A stretch of DNA of 64,000 bases from Micropruina sonneratiae (GCF_025972045.1 NZ_JAPDHX010000006.1:1-64000); one strand, 5' to 3'. Shown: positions 1 to 8,652, counted from the first letter of the stretch. A program made the numbers and translations. The notes: generated by a model not told the origin, from the letters alone.

Positions 1-1
1 C

Positions 2-202
2 TGGCAGAACGGCAAGGTCGAACGACTCAACCGCACCCTGGCCACCGAGTGGGCCTACCGACGAGCCTTCACCAGTAACACCGAACGGCAAGCGGCCCTT
101 GCGCCCTGGATCGAGCACTACAACACTACGACGCCACAGCGCACTCGGAGGACACCCCCCGATCAGCCGCCTGCCACCAACGTGATGGCCGGATACACCT
201 AG
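2..202 (+). pseudogene. IS481/IS3-type transposase, C-terminal end, with two compensating frameshifts
   Basis: The left window edge cuts this gene, so only the last 66 codons are seen. WQNGKVERLNRTL and WIEHYNT are the end of the DDE integrase-core domain (the conserved Glu region) of IS481/IS3 transposases. After HYNT the expected family tail RRHSALGGHPPISRL is present, but in another frame (129-173). The original frame is resumed for TNVMAGYT and the TAG at 200-202. One extra base near 128 and one lost near 174-179 explain this, so the tail peptide is scrambled but the stop is retained. No clear terminal inverted repeat is seen; the next gene starts within 7 nt. Confidence 0.75.
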
Positions 203-208
203 GGGAGT

Positions 209-1703
209 GTGGCGCGCAATACGGGATCGACCGGACAGAGTTCGCGCGGGGGCTTCGAGCGGAAGCGGCGGCGGTCCTTTGGGTCGATCCGACGCCAGCG
301 GAGCGGCCGCTACCAGGCGAGCTACGTCGGTCCCGACCGAGTCCGCTACTACTCAGCCGAGAACTATGACGCCAAGGCTGATGCCGAAGGCTGGCTTTCG
401 GGACGAACGCCGACTGATCGAATGGAACGAGTGGACCGACCCTGCTGCACGAGCAGCCGGGGAGGCCGACGTAGGCAGCGAGGTCGACCTGCAGCCAGCA
501 GCGGTCCCGACGTTGGACACCTACGCGCGCGCCTGGATTGAGACCCGAATTACCACGAAGGGCGCACCCCTCCATCCGCGCACGCGGCGGGAGTACATCT
601 CGTATCTTGACTCGGTCCTGGAGCCGCTCGCGAGCGAGCTGCTCAACGCGATCTCTGCCAGCGCCATTGCCCTCTGGCATGCGAGCCGCTCGAACACGCC
701 TTCGCTGCGGCATAAGGCGTACAGCTTCATGAAGTCTGTGTTCCGGACTGCAGTTTAAGTCGACGAGTTGATCGAACGGAACCCGTGCCGCATCGACAAC
801 GCCGGCCGTCGGCCCAAGCAGCAAAGCAAGCCTGACCGCGTTGTGAGATCCGTCACGCACGACACGATCCGTGAGCTTGTCGATCTCGTCCAGCCCAGGG
901 ACAAGGCCTTCATTCTGCTACTCGCCTACTGCTGCATACGGTCAGGTGAGGCTTGTGCCCTGCGTCGTGCGGACCTTGAACTCGGTATCGGGCAGGACGG
1001 CATTCCCTTCGGATGGCTGACCGTAGAGCGTGGGGTGAGCAGTTACGACGGCCAGCGCCATGAGGGCGACACCAAGACGGGCGAACTCGGTGAGCGTCTC
1101 GTGCCCATCCCGCCGCACATCGTCGCTGACCTCATCCACCACTTGGAGACCTGGGCGGCCCCTGGGCGGCAGGGCCTCCTGTTCCCCTCGACAAACCCAG
1201 CGATGCAGTTCCGCACCACGCAGCAAATCAACGGCCATTCCGCGGTCTACCGCGAAGACGGCACGGTCAGAAAGAAGGGCTACGGCTGGTATCACGCGCG
1301 TCAGGTGATCGGCATGCCCACCCTTCATCTGCACTGGCTCCGCCACTGGGCCAGCACGGTGTGGGACGAGGCCGGCACCCCTGAGGGGCTTCGGCGGGCC
1401 ATCATGGGCCACGTCCAGCGAGGCATGACCGGTCTCTACACTCACCCGGACACCACCAAGGCCGTTCCATACGCTATCCGCGTCTCGGAACTGGCCGGCT
1501 GGCAGCGCCCAACTCTCGCCGTGTCGTCCTCCACGACTGCGCCACCCACCGTCATGGCCAAGCTACTGGCCACATTGGATCCGGGAGCGCTGGCAGCTGC
1601 GCTGGCGCACATGACGAGCGAGGAGCTCGGCGAGCTCATTCCACTCCTCCCGGCGGACAAGATCGCAGCAGTGCTTGCTTCGAGACTCGGTGAATCCAGG
1701 TGA
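209..1703 (+). pseudogene. tyrosine recombinase (phage/ICE-type integrase), broken by frameshift and in-frame stop
   Basis: The pieces together read as one tyrosine integrase. An N-terminal arm-binding part (SFGSIRRQRSGRYQASYVGP, KADAEGWL) is in the frame starting at 209. The frame changes between 397 and 402, after which DERRLIEWNEWTDP and the SAM-like core-binding domain (TLDTYARAWIETR) follow. A TAA at 756-758 lies in the same frame as the catalytic domain, which continues as DELIERNPCRI. Catalytic residues are intact: Arg in IRSGE, HWLRH, MGH, and the nucleophile Tyr in GLYTH. The catalytic half alone (from TTG 768, about 311 aa) could be translated but would lack its DNA-binding domains. 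Two independent lesions argue for a dead integrase rather than one sequencing error. Confidence 0.85.
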
Positions 1704-1731
1704 GTGGCGGAGCCGGCAGCGGCTCAGGATC

Positions 1732-1754
1732 TGCGACCTTATTGCGACCTTAAG
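1732..1754. repeat. paired TGCGACC repeat, copy 1 (candidate integrase arm site)
   Basis: TGCGACCT occurs twice 11 bp apart (1732 and 1743), within a 23-bp block ending in TTAAG. The block recurs at 1964-1986 with one mismatch. It lies 28 bp after the integrase stop and upstream of the tRNA fragment at 1885-1907. Phased short repeats beside an integrase gene are typical of arm-type or excisionase sites; that role is inferred. Confidence 0.6.
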
Positions 1755-1884
1755 CTGCGGAAAGCTGCGGATCAACGCACATAGAAGCTGCGAGGCGCCC
1801 TGGGACATAGTGCCCTAGTGGGAGGCCACAAAATGGCTCCCGCTAGGACCGAATCGCTGTATGGCGCGAAGCGCTTGTAGCTCC

Positions 1885-1907
1885 TTCAAGTCCAGTTAGG
1901 CCCACCA
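1885..1907 (+). other. tRNA 3'-end fragment, candidate attachment-site core
   Basis: TTCAAGT reads as a T-loop, CCAGT as the 3' T-stem, TAGGCCC as the 3' acceptor strand, followed by A and CCA. The acceptor would pair with GGGCCTA, as in many actinobacterial tRNA-Ile genes (family knowledge). No tRNA body precedes it: the upstream GCTCC does not pair properly with CCAGT. A bare tRNA 3' end next to an integrase is the classical footprint of site-specific integration into a tRNA gene. The matching intact tRNA is not in this window. Confidence 0.65.
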
Positions 1908-1963
1908 CGCGAAACCCTGTTGACTAGGTGTTTCACCAGATTTCAAGAAGTCGCTTCGAGATT

Positions 1964-1986
1964 TGCGACCCTATTGCGACCTTAAG
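1964..1986. repeat. paired TGCGACC repeat, copy 2
   Basis: Second copy of the block at 1732-1754, 22 of 23 bases identical, again with TGCGACC twice at 11-bp spacing (1964 and 1975) and TTAAG at its end. It lies on the far side of the tRNA fragment, so the two copies flank the putative core as P and P' arms would. Confidence 0.6.
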
Positions 1987-2445
1987 GATCCAAGCCGCAG
2001 TCGGGGACCGGGGCCTTCGTGTCCATTGTTGAGTGCCCGTGAGCAGCGAAGGACGCGGAGAGGGGTTTGCGGAGTCCGCAAGCTGACTGGGCGCTCGTCC
2101 AAGTGGTCACCTGGTGCGCTTGGTCACGTCAGGCGCTAGGACGGGGGTCGCTGTCTCCCTGCGTCGCCTCACGACCAACGTCATGTTCCGCAGGTGCACT
2201 GGATGGCGCGAGTACCTCGGATAACCGTTTAGACAAGGTGCTGGTCTCGCATTGCCGCACTCCGCTCGGGGCACATTCACCGGCCCACTTTGGGTGGCAC
2301 TCCCCACCAAGCGAGGAGCTCGGCCAGAACCTAGTGCGAGCGGCAAGTCGAGGTCGCCTTGATATACCCCTGCCGGCAGTCAGGCAACCGCAGTGACCGG
2401 GAGGGCTCGCCGAACCGCGCGGCACGCGCCACTACGGTGGTGCCC
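1987..2445. other. intergenic stretch without a recognisable gene
   Basis: Open frames exist here, the longest about 109 codons, but none shows a family resemblance, a ribosome-binding site or a plausible domain composition. The stretch separates the integrase/attachment region from the LuxR-type regulator and probably contains that gene's promoter. No convincing -35/-10 pair can be picked. Confidence 0.5.
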
Positions 2446-5226
2446 ATGACGGTCAGCGCCAGGTTGCGGGTGCCGGTCGCGCGCCGAAGCCTGCTTGAGC
2501 GGCCGCGCCTGGCCAATCCCCTCGTCGCCGAACCGTTCCCGCGGCTGGTGCTGCTTTCCGCCGCCGCCGGATCAGGCAAGACCACGCTGCTGCAGCAGTG
2601 GCTGGGCCAGGTGCTCGGCGGCGCGGGACGGGCCGGATGTCCGGGCGCCCGGGTGGCCTGGGTCAGCCTCAATGAATCGGATGCCGACTCAGGGCAGTTT
2701 TTGTGCGACCTGGTCGCGGCCCTCGGGGCGGTCGACGGAGACTTGGCGGCGCGCTCCCTGGCAATGCTGGCCGATGGCCGGGCGCAAACCGAGGACGTCC
2801 TGGTGGGCCTCGTCGAGGATTTGGACAATGCGCCTGGTCGGACGGTCATCGCGCTGGACGACTTACACCTGATGGCCTCCGGACCGGCTGCGGCGGGCGC
2901 GGTCGCGTTTCTGGTGGACAACCTGCCGCCTCGTGTGGTGGTCGCGGCCACCAGCCGCACCGATCCCGCGCTGCCGCTAGCCCGCCTCCGGGCGCGCGGT
3001 GAACTGGTCGAAGTCCGCGATGCCGACCTCCGATTCAACGACGGCGAGGCAGCCGCGTTCTTGCGCGAGGCACTCGGGCTGGATCTCCAGCCCGACCAGA
3101 TCCAGGCGCTGGCGTCGAGAACCGAGGGGTGGGCAGCTGGGCTCCAACTCGCCGCGATGTCGGCCCGTGCCCACGTCGCTGAAGGGCCGGGCGCCATTGA
3201 TGCTTTCATCCGGGCGTTCAGCGGCACGCACCGATTCGTGTTCGACTACCTCGTGGAGGAGGTGCTCGACGCACAGCCCGTCGAGACCCGCGCCTTCCTT
3301 TTGAGCACGTCGGTGCTCGACCGGCTGTCGGGGTCGCTGTGCGATGCCCTCACCGGAGGGTCGGACGGGCGCCGGCAACTCGACCGGTTGGAGCGTTCCA
3401 ATGTCTTTCTGACCGCCCTCGACGACGGCGGCTGGTACCGCTACCACGCGTTATTCGCCGAGGCGGTGCGGGGCCGGCTGGCGGTGGTGCGGCCCGACGC
3501 CGTCGCGAGCCTGCATCGGCGCGCGAGCGGTTGGTACGCAATGCAGGGGATGCTGGAGGACGCGTTGCGGCATGCGGCCCAAGCGGACGACCCGGGCTGG
3601 TTCGCCGATCTTCTGGAGTGCGCCGCCCCGGTCTTTCGCCAGGAGCGCCGCGATCGCCTGCTGATCGAATGGCTCGATGGACTGCCGGACGTCATGGTGC
3701 GACAGCGCCCGCTGCTCGCCACCACCCGGGCGGCGGCCGGCATATCCCAGGGACACCTGGCCGCGGCGGCGCAGTGGCTGGACGCTGCCGAGGCGGCGTG
3801 GGGCGGCATCGACAGTGCTCCTGACGTCGCGGACCTGCCCGTCACCGTCCTGGCGGCCAGGAATGATGCCCAGCGGACCGTACCGGCCAACATCGAGCTG
3901 TTCCGCGCGTCCCTCGCTCAGGCATCCGGCGACGTCGCGGCCACTGTGCGCCACGCGGAAGCGGCGTTGGGGGTGGCCGGGCCGGCCGACCATTTCGTCC
4001 GCGGAGCGGCGGCCGGCTTCGTGGGCCTGGCCCATTGGGCCAGGGGGGAGTTGGGGCCCGGCATCGAAACGTTCGGCGGGGTGGTGGACCACCTGGCGGC
4101 TGCCGGCAACCACACCGACGCCAGCGGGGCGAGCGTCGTCATCGGTGAGATGACGCTCGCAAACGGGAAGCCGGCAGCCGCCGAGCGGCTGTACCGGGTC
4201 GCGTTGGCGCGGGCCGCCGGTGGAGCGTCGGGCGGGGAGGCGGTGCTCGGCGATCTGCACGTGGGGCTTGCGGACGTGCTCCGCGAGGGCGATCGCCTGG
4301 AGGAAGCCGCGGAGCAGTTGAACCAGGCGGCCGTGCTCGGTGAGAGCGCGAGCCTGCCCGAGAACAGGTTCCGATGGTTCGCGGTGCGTGCCGGCTTACA
4401 GGTCGCCGTCGGACAGTTCGACGCGGCACTGGCCGACATCGCCGAATCCGAGCAGCGCCACCGCCCTGGTTTCCTGCCCGACACTCGTCCGTTGCACGCG
4501 GCACGAGCGCGGGTGCTGATCAGGTCCGGACGACTGTCAGAGGCCAGGGCGTGGGTCGGTGAGCATGCCGTGGCCGGCGCCGACCCGGCCGACTTCGCGC
4601 GCGAGGACGAAGTCCTCACCTATGCGCGGTTGGTCGCCGCCGAGCGCCGGGCCGGACGCTCGAGCGGCCCCGAGGTCGAGCGTGTCCTGACCCTGACCGA
4701 GCAAATCGTCTCGGCGGCCGAGCGGGCCGACCGGGCGGGCAGTTGGATCGAAGGTCTGACGGTGCGCTCGCTGGTGTTGGCGGCGGCCGGTGCCCCGGCC
4801 GTCGAACCCCTTGCGGCGGCGGTGACCGCGGGCGTCGCGGCCGGCTACGCCCGCCTGTTCCTCGATGAGGGAGCCCCGCTGCTCGAACTGCTGGCACGCC
4901 TGGCCGCCTCGGGCGGCCCGGCCGCCGACGCTGCCCGGCGCCTGCTGCACGCCGAGCCTCGCGCCGCGGGGCTGGCGTTACCGCTGGAGAAGGGCGGCAC
5001 GCTCAGCGAACGAGAGGCCGAAGTGCTTCGGCTGCTGGCCACCGATCTGAGCGGACCAGAGATCGCCGCCCGGCTGTTCGTGTCGATCAACACCTTGCGT
5101 ACGCACACGAAGCACATCTTCTCGAAGCTGGACGTGCGCACGCGCCGGGCCGCGGTGAGTCGGGCCCGCGAGCGCGGCTTGCTGCGAGAGCGCTCGGATC
5201 ATCCCGGCGGTCACATCATCGTGTGA
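2446..5226 (+). CDS. LAL-type (MalT-like) ATPase transcriptional regulator with LuxR HTH
   Basis: A 926-residue signal-transduction ATPase of the LuxR/MalT (LAL) class. The Walker A motif AAAGSGKT is at residues 39-46 and Walker B ends in ALDD at 138-139. A long helical, TPR-like sensor region follows, then a C-terminal LuxR helix-turn-helix from about 853 (LSEREAEVLRLLA, IAARLFVSINTLRTHTKHI). ATG 2446 was chosen because GGTGG lies just upstream and the N-terminus then matches the usual family start; the open frame extends further upstream without support. Such proteins bind ATP and an inducer and activate nearby promoters. The membrane-protein set starting at 5313 on the same strand is the obvious candidate target, which is inference from position. 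Confidence 0.85.
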   Translation: MTVSARLRVPVARRSLLERPRLANPLVAEPFPRLVLLSAAAGSGKTTLLQQWLGQVLGGAGRAGCPGARVAWVSLNESDADSGQFLCDLVAALGAVDGDLAARSLAMLADGRAQTEDVLVGLVEDLDNAPGRTVIALDDLHLMASGPAAAGAVAFLVDNLPPRVVVAATSRTDPALPLARLRARGELVEVRDADLRFNDGEAAAFLREALGLDLQPDQIQALASRTEGWAAGLQLAAMSARAHVAEGPGAIDAFIRAFSGTHRFVFDYLVEEVLDAQPVETRAFLLSTSVLDRLSGSLCDALTGGSDGRRQLDRLERSNVFLTALDDGGWYRYHALFAEAVRGRLAVVRPDAVASLHRRASGWYAMQGMLEDALRHAAQADDPGWFADLLECAAPVFRQERRDRLLIEWLDGLPDVMVRQRPLLATTRAAAGISQGHLAAAAQWLDAAEAAWGGIDSAPDVADLPVTVLAARNDAQRTVPANIELFRASLAQASGDVAATVRHAEAALGVAGPADHFVRGAAAGFVGLAHWARGELGPGIETFGGVVDHLAAAGNHTDASGASVVIGEMTLANGKPAAAERLYRVALARAAGGASGGEAVLGDLHVGLADVLREGDRLEEAAEQLNQAAVLGESASLPENRFRWFAVRAGLQVAVGQFDAALADIAESEQRHRPGFLPDTRPLHAARARVLIRSGRLSEARAWVGEHAVAGADPADFAREDEVLTYARLVAAERRAGRSSGPEVERVLTLTEQIVSAAERADRAGSWIEGLTVRSLVLAAAGAPAVEPLAAAVTAGVAAGYARLFLDEGAPLLELLARLAASGGPAADAARRLLHAEPRAAGLALPLEKGGTLSEREAEVLRLLATDLSGPEIAARLFVSINTLRTHTKHIFSKLDVRTRRAAVSRARERGLLRERSDHPGGHIIV

Positions 5227-5266
5227 TTCGGGCGTGGCACCCACCGGCCTAGCGTCGTCAGCGTGC

Positions 5267-5285
5267 CCCGGGAAGCCGCCCCGGG
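5267..5285. terminator. CCCGGG hairpin downstream of the LAL regulator
   Basis: CCCGGG at 5267-5272 and again at 5280-5285 can form a 6-bp GC stem with a 7-nt loop between the regulator stop and the next start. There is no T-run. It is a weak terminator or attenuator candidate only. Confidence 0.3.
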
Positions 5286-5312
5286 CCTCTGACTGACTAG
5301 GAGTCCTTGCCC

Positions 5313-5984
5313 GTGCAACCCACAACGAAGCGCCTTGGACGGATCGCCGGCAGCGCCCTCGCCGGTGCCGGCGCCCTCTTCCTCGCCGTCCAGATCAATC
5401 ACCCGGAGCTCACCCTCGAGTTCGTCGGGTCGCGCGAGTTCCTGCTGCGCGAAAGCGCCAAGATGCTGATGGCCGGCTTGGGTGGTGTCGGCGTGGTCAC
5501 CCTGACGATGTGGCACGGTCGCCTCATCGGTGCGGTGGGTGTGGTGGGTGCCGCCGTCTTCGCCGTCGGCTACCTGGTGATGCTCGTCGTGCAGGCGATC
5601 GCGGCCTTCGTGTTGCCTGCCATCGTCACGACCTCGCCCGACTACGTCCGGGACGTCCTCGTGGCTGCCCTCGGTGTCCGGCCGGCGTCCGACATCGGCG
5701 GCGTACAGGTGCTGCTCAGCCTGTCGGGGGCCGGCTACCTGGCCGGCGGCCTACTGTTCGGCATAGCGCTGTTCCGCGCCAGGGTGGTGGCCCGTTGGGC
5801 GAGCGCGCTGCTGGCCGTGGCCACGACCAGCACGGTGGCGTTGGCGGTTCTGCCGGCTTCCTTCGATCGGCTGTTCGCCGTTCCGGCCGGGGTCGCCCTG
5901 ATCGGTATCGGCTGGTCGGCCTGGTGCCGAGCCGGTGGGCGTGGGGTCGAACCGCGGGCCGGCGTTTCGGAGGCCGTCCGATGA
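5313..5984 (+). CDS. multi-pass membrane protein of unknown function (DUF4386-like)
   Basis: A 223-residue protein with about six hydrophobic segments, for example GSALAGAGALFLAVQ, VVGAAVFAVGYLVMLVV and LLAVATTSTVALAVLP. There is no catalytic motif. GTG 5313 is preferred over TTG 5307 because AGGAG at 5299-5303 is then at normal spacing. The overall pattern resembles the DUF4386-type actinobacterial membrane proteins often placed beside regulators, but the match is by general appearance. Its stop overlaps the ATG of the small ORF at 5981 (ATGA), so the downstream genes are probably co-translated with it. Confidence 0.7.
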   Translation: MQPTTKRLGRIAGSALAGAGALFLAVQINHPELTLEFVGSREFLLRESAKMLMAGLGGVGVVTLTMWHGRLIGAVGVVGAAVFAVGYLVMLVVQAIAAFVLPAIVTTSPDYVRDVLVAALGVRPASDIGGVQVLLSLSGAGYLAGGLLFGIALFRARVVARWASALLAVATTSTVALAVLPASFDRLFAVPAGVALIGIGWSAWCRAGGRGVEPRAGVSEAVR

Positions 5985-6091
5985 GGCTCGCGAACGGTTC
6001 AGTCGCGCGCGCGGCCCTCGTCGCCATCGTCGTGCCGGCCCCCCTCTCGGCGGTGTCCGGCCGTCCGGGCGACGCACGGCAGGCATCGTGA
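5981..6091 (+). CDS. small 36-aa coupled ORF
   Basis: A short frame that starts in an ATGA overlap with the gene before it and ends in a GTGA overlap with the gene after it. The peptide starts MRLANGSVARAALVAIVV, a basic N-terminus followed by a short hydrophobic stretch, then a polar Ser/Gly/Arg tail. Double coupling makes translation plausible: it would carry ribosomes across the 103-nt gap to the GTG at 6088. It may be only a coupling peptide, or a small secreted or membrane peptide. No homologue is recognised. Confidence 0.45.
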   Translation: MRLANGSVARAALVAIVVPAPLSAVSGRPGDARQAS

Positions 6092-6873
6092 CCGGCCGCC
6101 TTATCGGCGTCGACCGGGGCTTGGCTCAGGTAGTGGTCATTGCGTCGCTGCTGGCGGCGATCGTGGTCGTTCCGTGGCCGCTCGCCTCGTGGCTGGCAAA
6201 GGCCGACTGGCCCGGCCCAGGTTCGCTTGCCCACGCTGTCGCAGACGCGCTGGCGCTGGACTGGCGCTCCGGCGTCGTGCCGGGCGGCGCCGGTTCCGCT
6301 CTCGACGGGCCGACCCGGTTCTGGCAGGTCTTCCACCTTGTGAAGGCCCTGCTGTCCATCGGCCTACTGGCGGCCGGCATCCGGGCCCTCATGCGTTCGT
6401 GGACGCTGTCCGCAGCCAGCGGGTCTGCAGCGGGACGGCTCGCGCGCTGGGTCGGCAGCCTGGCCGCACTCGCCTGCGCTGGAGTCGCCCTGCTGCTCAC
6501 CGTCGCCAACCTGCAGGGCGTCATCGCCCCGTTGACGTCGGTTCTGGGTTTCCTGCCCGACGCCGGTCCGTCGGCGTCCACGGGCGCCGTCGCCATCCGC
6601 GGCGCCCTTGCCGGCACGCCCGTCCCGGCGTCCGAGGCCATCGTGACCGACTTCGCCCGGTACCACCTGGCGCTGGCCGTGATCGGCATGCTCGCTGCGT
6701 TGGCGGTGGCCGGCTTGGCGGTGCGTGCGTGGCTGTGCCACCGAACGATCGAGTGCGTCGTGCTCGGCCTCGCGGTTGCGTCCATCGGCGTCGTCGTCGC
6801 GGCGAACATCGGCACCGGGCTCGACCCGGTCCCCGCCCTGGACGCCTTTCTGGCCGGCGTCCCGACTCGCTGA
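6088..6873 (+). CDS. multi-pass membrane protein, unknown
   Basis: A 261-residue membrane protein with about five hydrophobic helices (VVIASLLAAIVVVPWPL, LVKALLSIGLLAAGI, SLAALACAGVALLLTVA, LALAVIGMLAALAVAGLAV, VLGLAVASIGVVVAA). GTG 6088 sits in a GTGA overlap with the small ORF's stop. The frame is open further upstream, but that part (from 5935) has a composition unlike a protein start and overlaps the previous gene. No enzyme motif is visible. It is likely co-expressed with the acyltransferase at 6918. Confidence 0.65.
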   Translation: MTGRLIGVDRGLAQVVVIASLLAAIVVVPWPLASWLAKADWPGPGSLAHAVADALALDWRSGVVPGGAGSALDGPTRFWQVFHLVKALLSIGLLAAGIRALMRSWTLSAASGSAAGRLARWVGSLAALACAGVALLLTVANLQGVIAPLTSVLGFLPDAGPSASTGAVAIRGALAGTPVPASEAIVTDFARYHLALAVIGMLAALAVAGLAVRAWLCHRTIECVVLGLAVASIGVVVAANIGTGLDPVPALDAFLAGVPTR

Positions 6874-6917
6874 GCGGTACTCCCACCCAACCCTCAACCC
6901 TGACAACGAAGGAACTC

Positions 6918-8120
6918 ATGCCTGCGATCTCCGCTCCCACCGTTGCCGACCCGCTGGTCCAGCGGCTGTTCAGCATGGACGCCCTGCGCGGTTTGGCGCT
7001 GCTGTTGGGCGTCGTGCTTCATTCGCTGATGAGCCTGGGCACCATTCCGTGGGTGGTGACCGACGTCTCGCGCACGCCGGCGGCCGACGCGATCGTCGGG
7101 TGGATCCACATGTTCCGGGTGCCGCTGTTCTTCGCCCTGGCCGGCTACTTCGCGCGCTCGGCGCTGGCTCGCAAAGGACCGCGCGGCTTCGCCGCCGACC
7201 GAGGGAAGCGAATCCTTTTGCCCCTGGTTGTGTTCTGGCCGGTGGCGGTCCTGCCGGTGATCGTGGTCGCGATCGCTTTCGCGCTCACCCATCCCCAGTT
7301 GCCTGCGGCACCGGCGAGTGACGACCCGCTGGCCATCGCTACGCCCGGCCACCTGTGGTTCCTGTGGTCGCTGACTCAGTTCTACCTGGTGCTGCTGGCC
7401 GTCCAGTGGTTGATTCCGCGGATCGTCCCGCTCGCCGTCCGCGAGCGCTGCTCGGCTGGTCTAGGGCGAGCGTTCACAGGCCCGCTCGCGCCGCTGTGGG
7501 CGGCCGTCCCGTTCGCGGTGGCGCTCTGGCTGCAACCGACGGGCATCGTCGGACCGGCCACGCTGCGGCCCGAACTGCCCGCCAGCATCGCTTTCGGCGG
7601 AGCATTCTGGGTCGGCTGGTGCTGGGGTGGTGCCGCGGACGCACTGAACCGGATCCGCCGGCACTGGCTCGCCCGTCTCGCCGTGGCGGCCGTGCTGACC
7701 ATCGGCTGTTTGGTCGTGGGCGCCCCCAGCGCTTCGTCGTGGGGCGCCTCGCCAGCCATGCTGATGGCGACGCTGGTGGCCTACCCCGTCGCGGCCTGGC
7801 TGTGGGTCTACGGGCTGGTGGGCGTCGCGGTCACCTACCTACACCGCGAGAGTCCCGTCCTCCGTTACCTCGCCGACGCGTCGTACTGGGTATACCTCAC
7901 CCATCTCGGCTGGGTCTGCACCCTCCAACTGGTCATGGCGGACCTCGCCTGGCCGTGGCCGCTGAAGTTCTTGGTGATCCTTGGCGGATCCCTCGCCGCC
8001 ACCCTCCTGACCTACCAGGTCCTCGTCAGGAGCACCCGGATCGGCCGCTGGCTCAACGGGCGGACCTACCCGGTGCGGCAGCGAAGCGAACGGTCGGCTG
8101 CCACTGGGACGGCGCGATGA
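6918..8120 (+). CDS. acyltransferase family 3 membrane protein
   Basis: A 400-residue protein with about ten transmembrane helices. Near the N-terminus it has the acyltransferase-3 signature (OafA/MdoC/OpgC class): SMDALRGLALLLGVVLHS, with the conserved Arg-Gly and His. A second typical patch is MFRVPLFFALAGYF. Members transfer acyl groups to sugars or other envelope molecules from the membrane; the substrate here is unknown. ATG 6918 is backed by AAGGAA a few bases upstream. The longer open frame from 6174 is antisense-type noise over the previous gene. Its stop overlaps the next start (ATGA at 8117). Confidence 0.85.
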   Translation: MPAISAPTVADPLVQRLFSMDALRGLALLLGVVLHSLMSLGTIPWVVTDVSRTPAADAIVGWIHMFRVPLFFALAGYFARSALARKGPRGFAADRGKRILLPLVVFWPVAVLPVIVVAIAFALTHPQLPAAPASDDPLAIATPGHLWFLWSLTQFYLVLLAVQWLIPRIVPLAVRERCSAGLGRAFTGPLAPLWAAVPFAVALWLQPTGIVGPATLRPELPASIAFGGAFWVGWCWGGAADALNRIRRHWLARLAVAAVLTIGCLVVGAPSASSWGASPAMLMATLVAYPVAAWLWVYGLVGVAVTYLHRESPVLRYLADASYWVYLTHLGWVCTLQLVMADLAWPWPLKFLVILGGSLAATLLTYQVLVRSTRIGRWLNGRTYPVRQRSERSAATGTAR

Positions 8121-8652
8121 ACCGGCCAGATCCCCTGCCGGCGGGCACTGAGCCCGGCCGCTCCGCCGCCCTGGCGACCGCCGTCCGGGTATTCCCGCTG
8201 GTACTACTGGCTGTAGGAGTAGGCCTGACTGTCGGGATCCATGAAGGAGACCTAAGCCCGCGCGAGGTCCTGTTGATCCTCGGGCTCGGCGGCGCCCTCG
8301 CCACCTACCGTGTCGTCCTCGCCGCCCGACCCGTCTCTTTGCGGCCCGGCAGGTCGGCTTCTGGATCACCCTGCCACTCGTCGCCGTCCTGGTCGTCGTA
8401 GCGCCCATGTTCGCCCTCTACGCACTGGCCGGCTTCTTCGAAGCAGTCATATTGTTCGCCGGCCTCGCCGAATGGGTGGCCGACGCCTCGACCAGCGCGA
8501 TCTGCGTCCTCGCGGTTACCGGCGAGGTCGGCACCACCTTGTCGTCCTGGGCGACGCGAGCAGCCCTCTACGCGTTGTTCCTCGTCATCGCCCGCCTCGT
8601 TCGGCCGGTCCTACGGTCGGTCGCACCGCACAATACATCTGAAGGCGATTGA
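8117..8652 (+). pseudogene. small membrane protein gene with an internal frameshift
   Basis: ATG 8117 overlaps the acyltransferase stop. The first frame encodes two hydrophobic helices (VFPLVLLAVGVGLTVGI, LLILGLGGALATYRVVL), then degrades into a Ser/Pro/Arg-rich tail and stops at 8399-8401. From about 8325-8345 another frame gives a natural membrane continuation (ARQVGFWITLPLVAVLVVV, then FALYALAGFFEAVILFAGL) to the TGA at 8650-8652. One small indel near 8330-8345 accounts for this. Alternatively a separate 81-aa protein starts at ATG 8407, but the helix upstream of that ATG argues for one original gene of about 178 aa. Confidence 0.6.

Noticed and set aside
1871-1907. A complete tRNA gene
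   Set aside because: Only the T-loop, 3' T-stem, acceptor strand and CCA can be read; the 5' T-stem does not pair and no anticodon arm is present, so it is a fragment.
2067-2396. 109-aa open frame between the attachment region and the LAL gene
   Set aside because: Composition is noise-like, there is no ribosome-binding site, and overlapping frames on the other strand are equally open.
8325-8345. Programmed ribosomal frameshift in the small membrane protein gene
   Set aside because: No slippery heptamer or downstream structure is visible; an indel is simpler.
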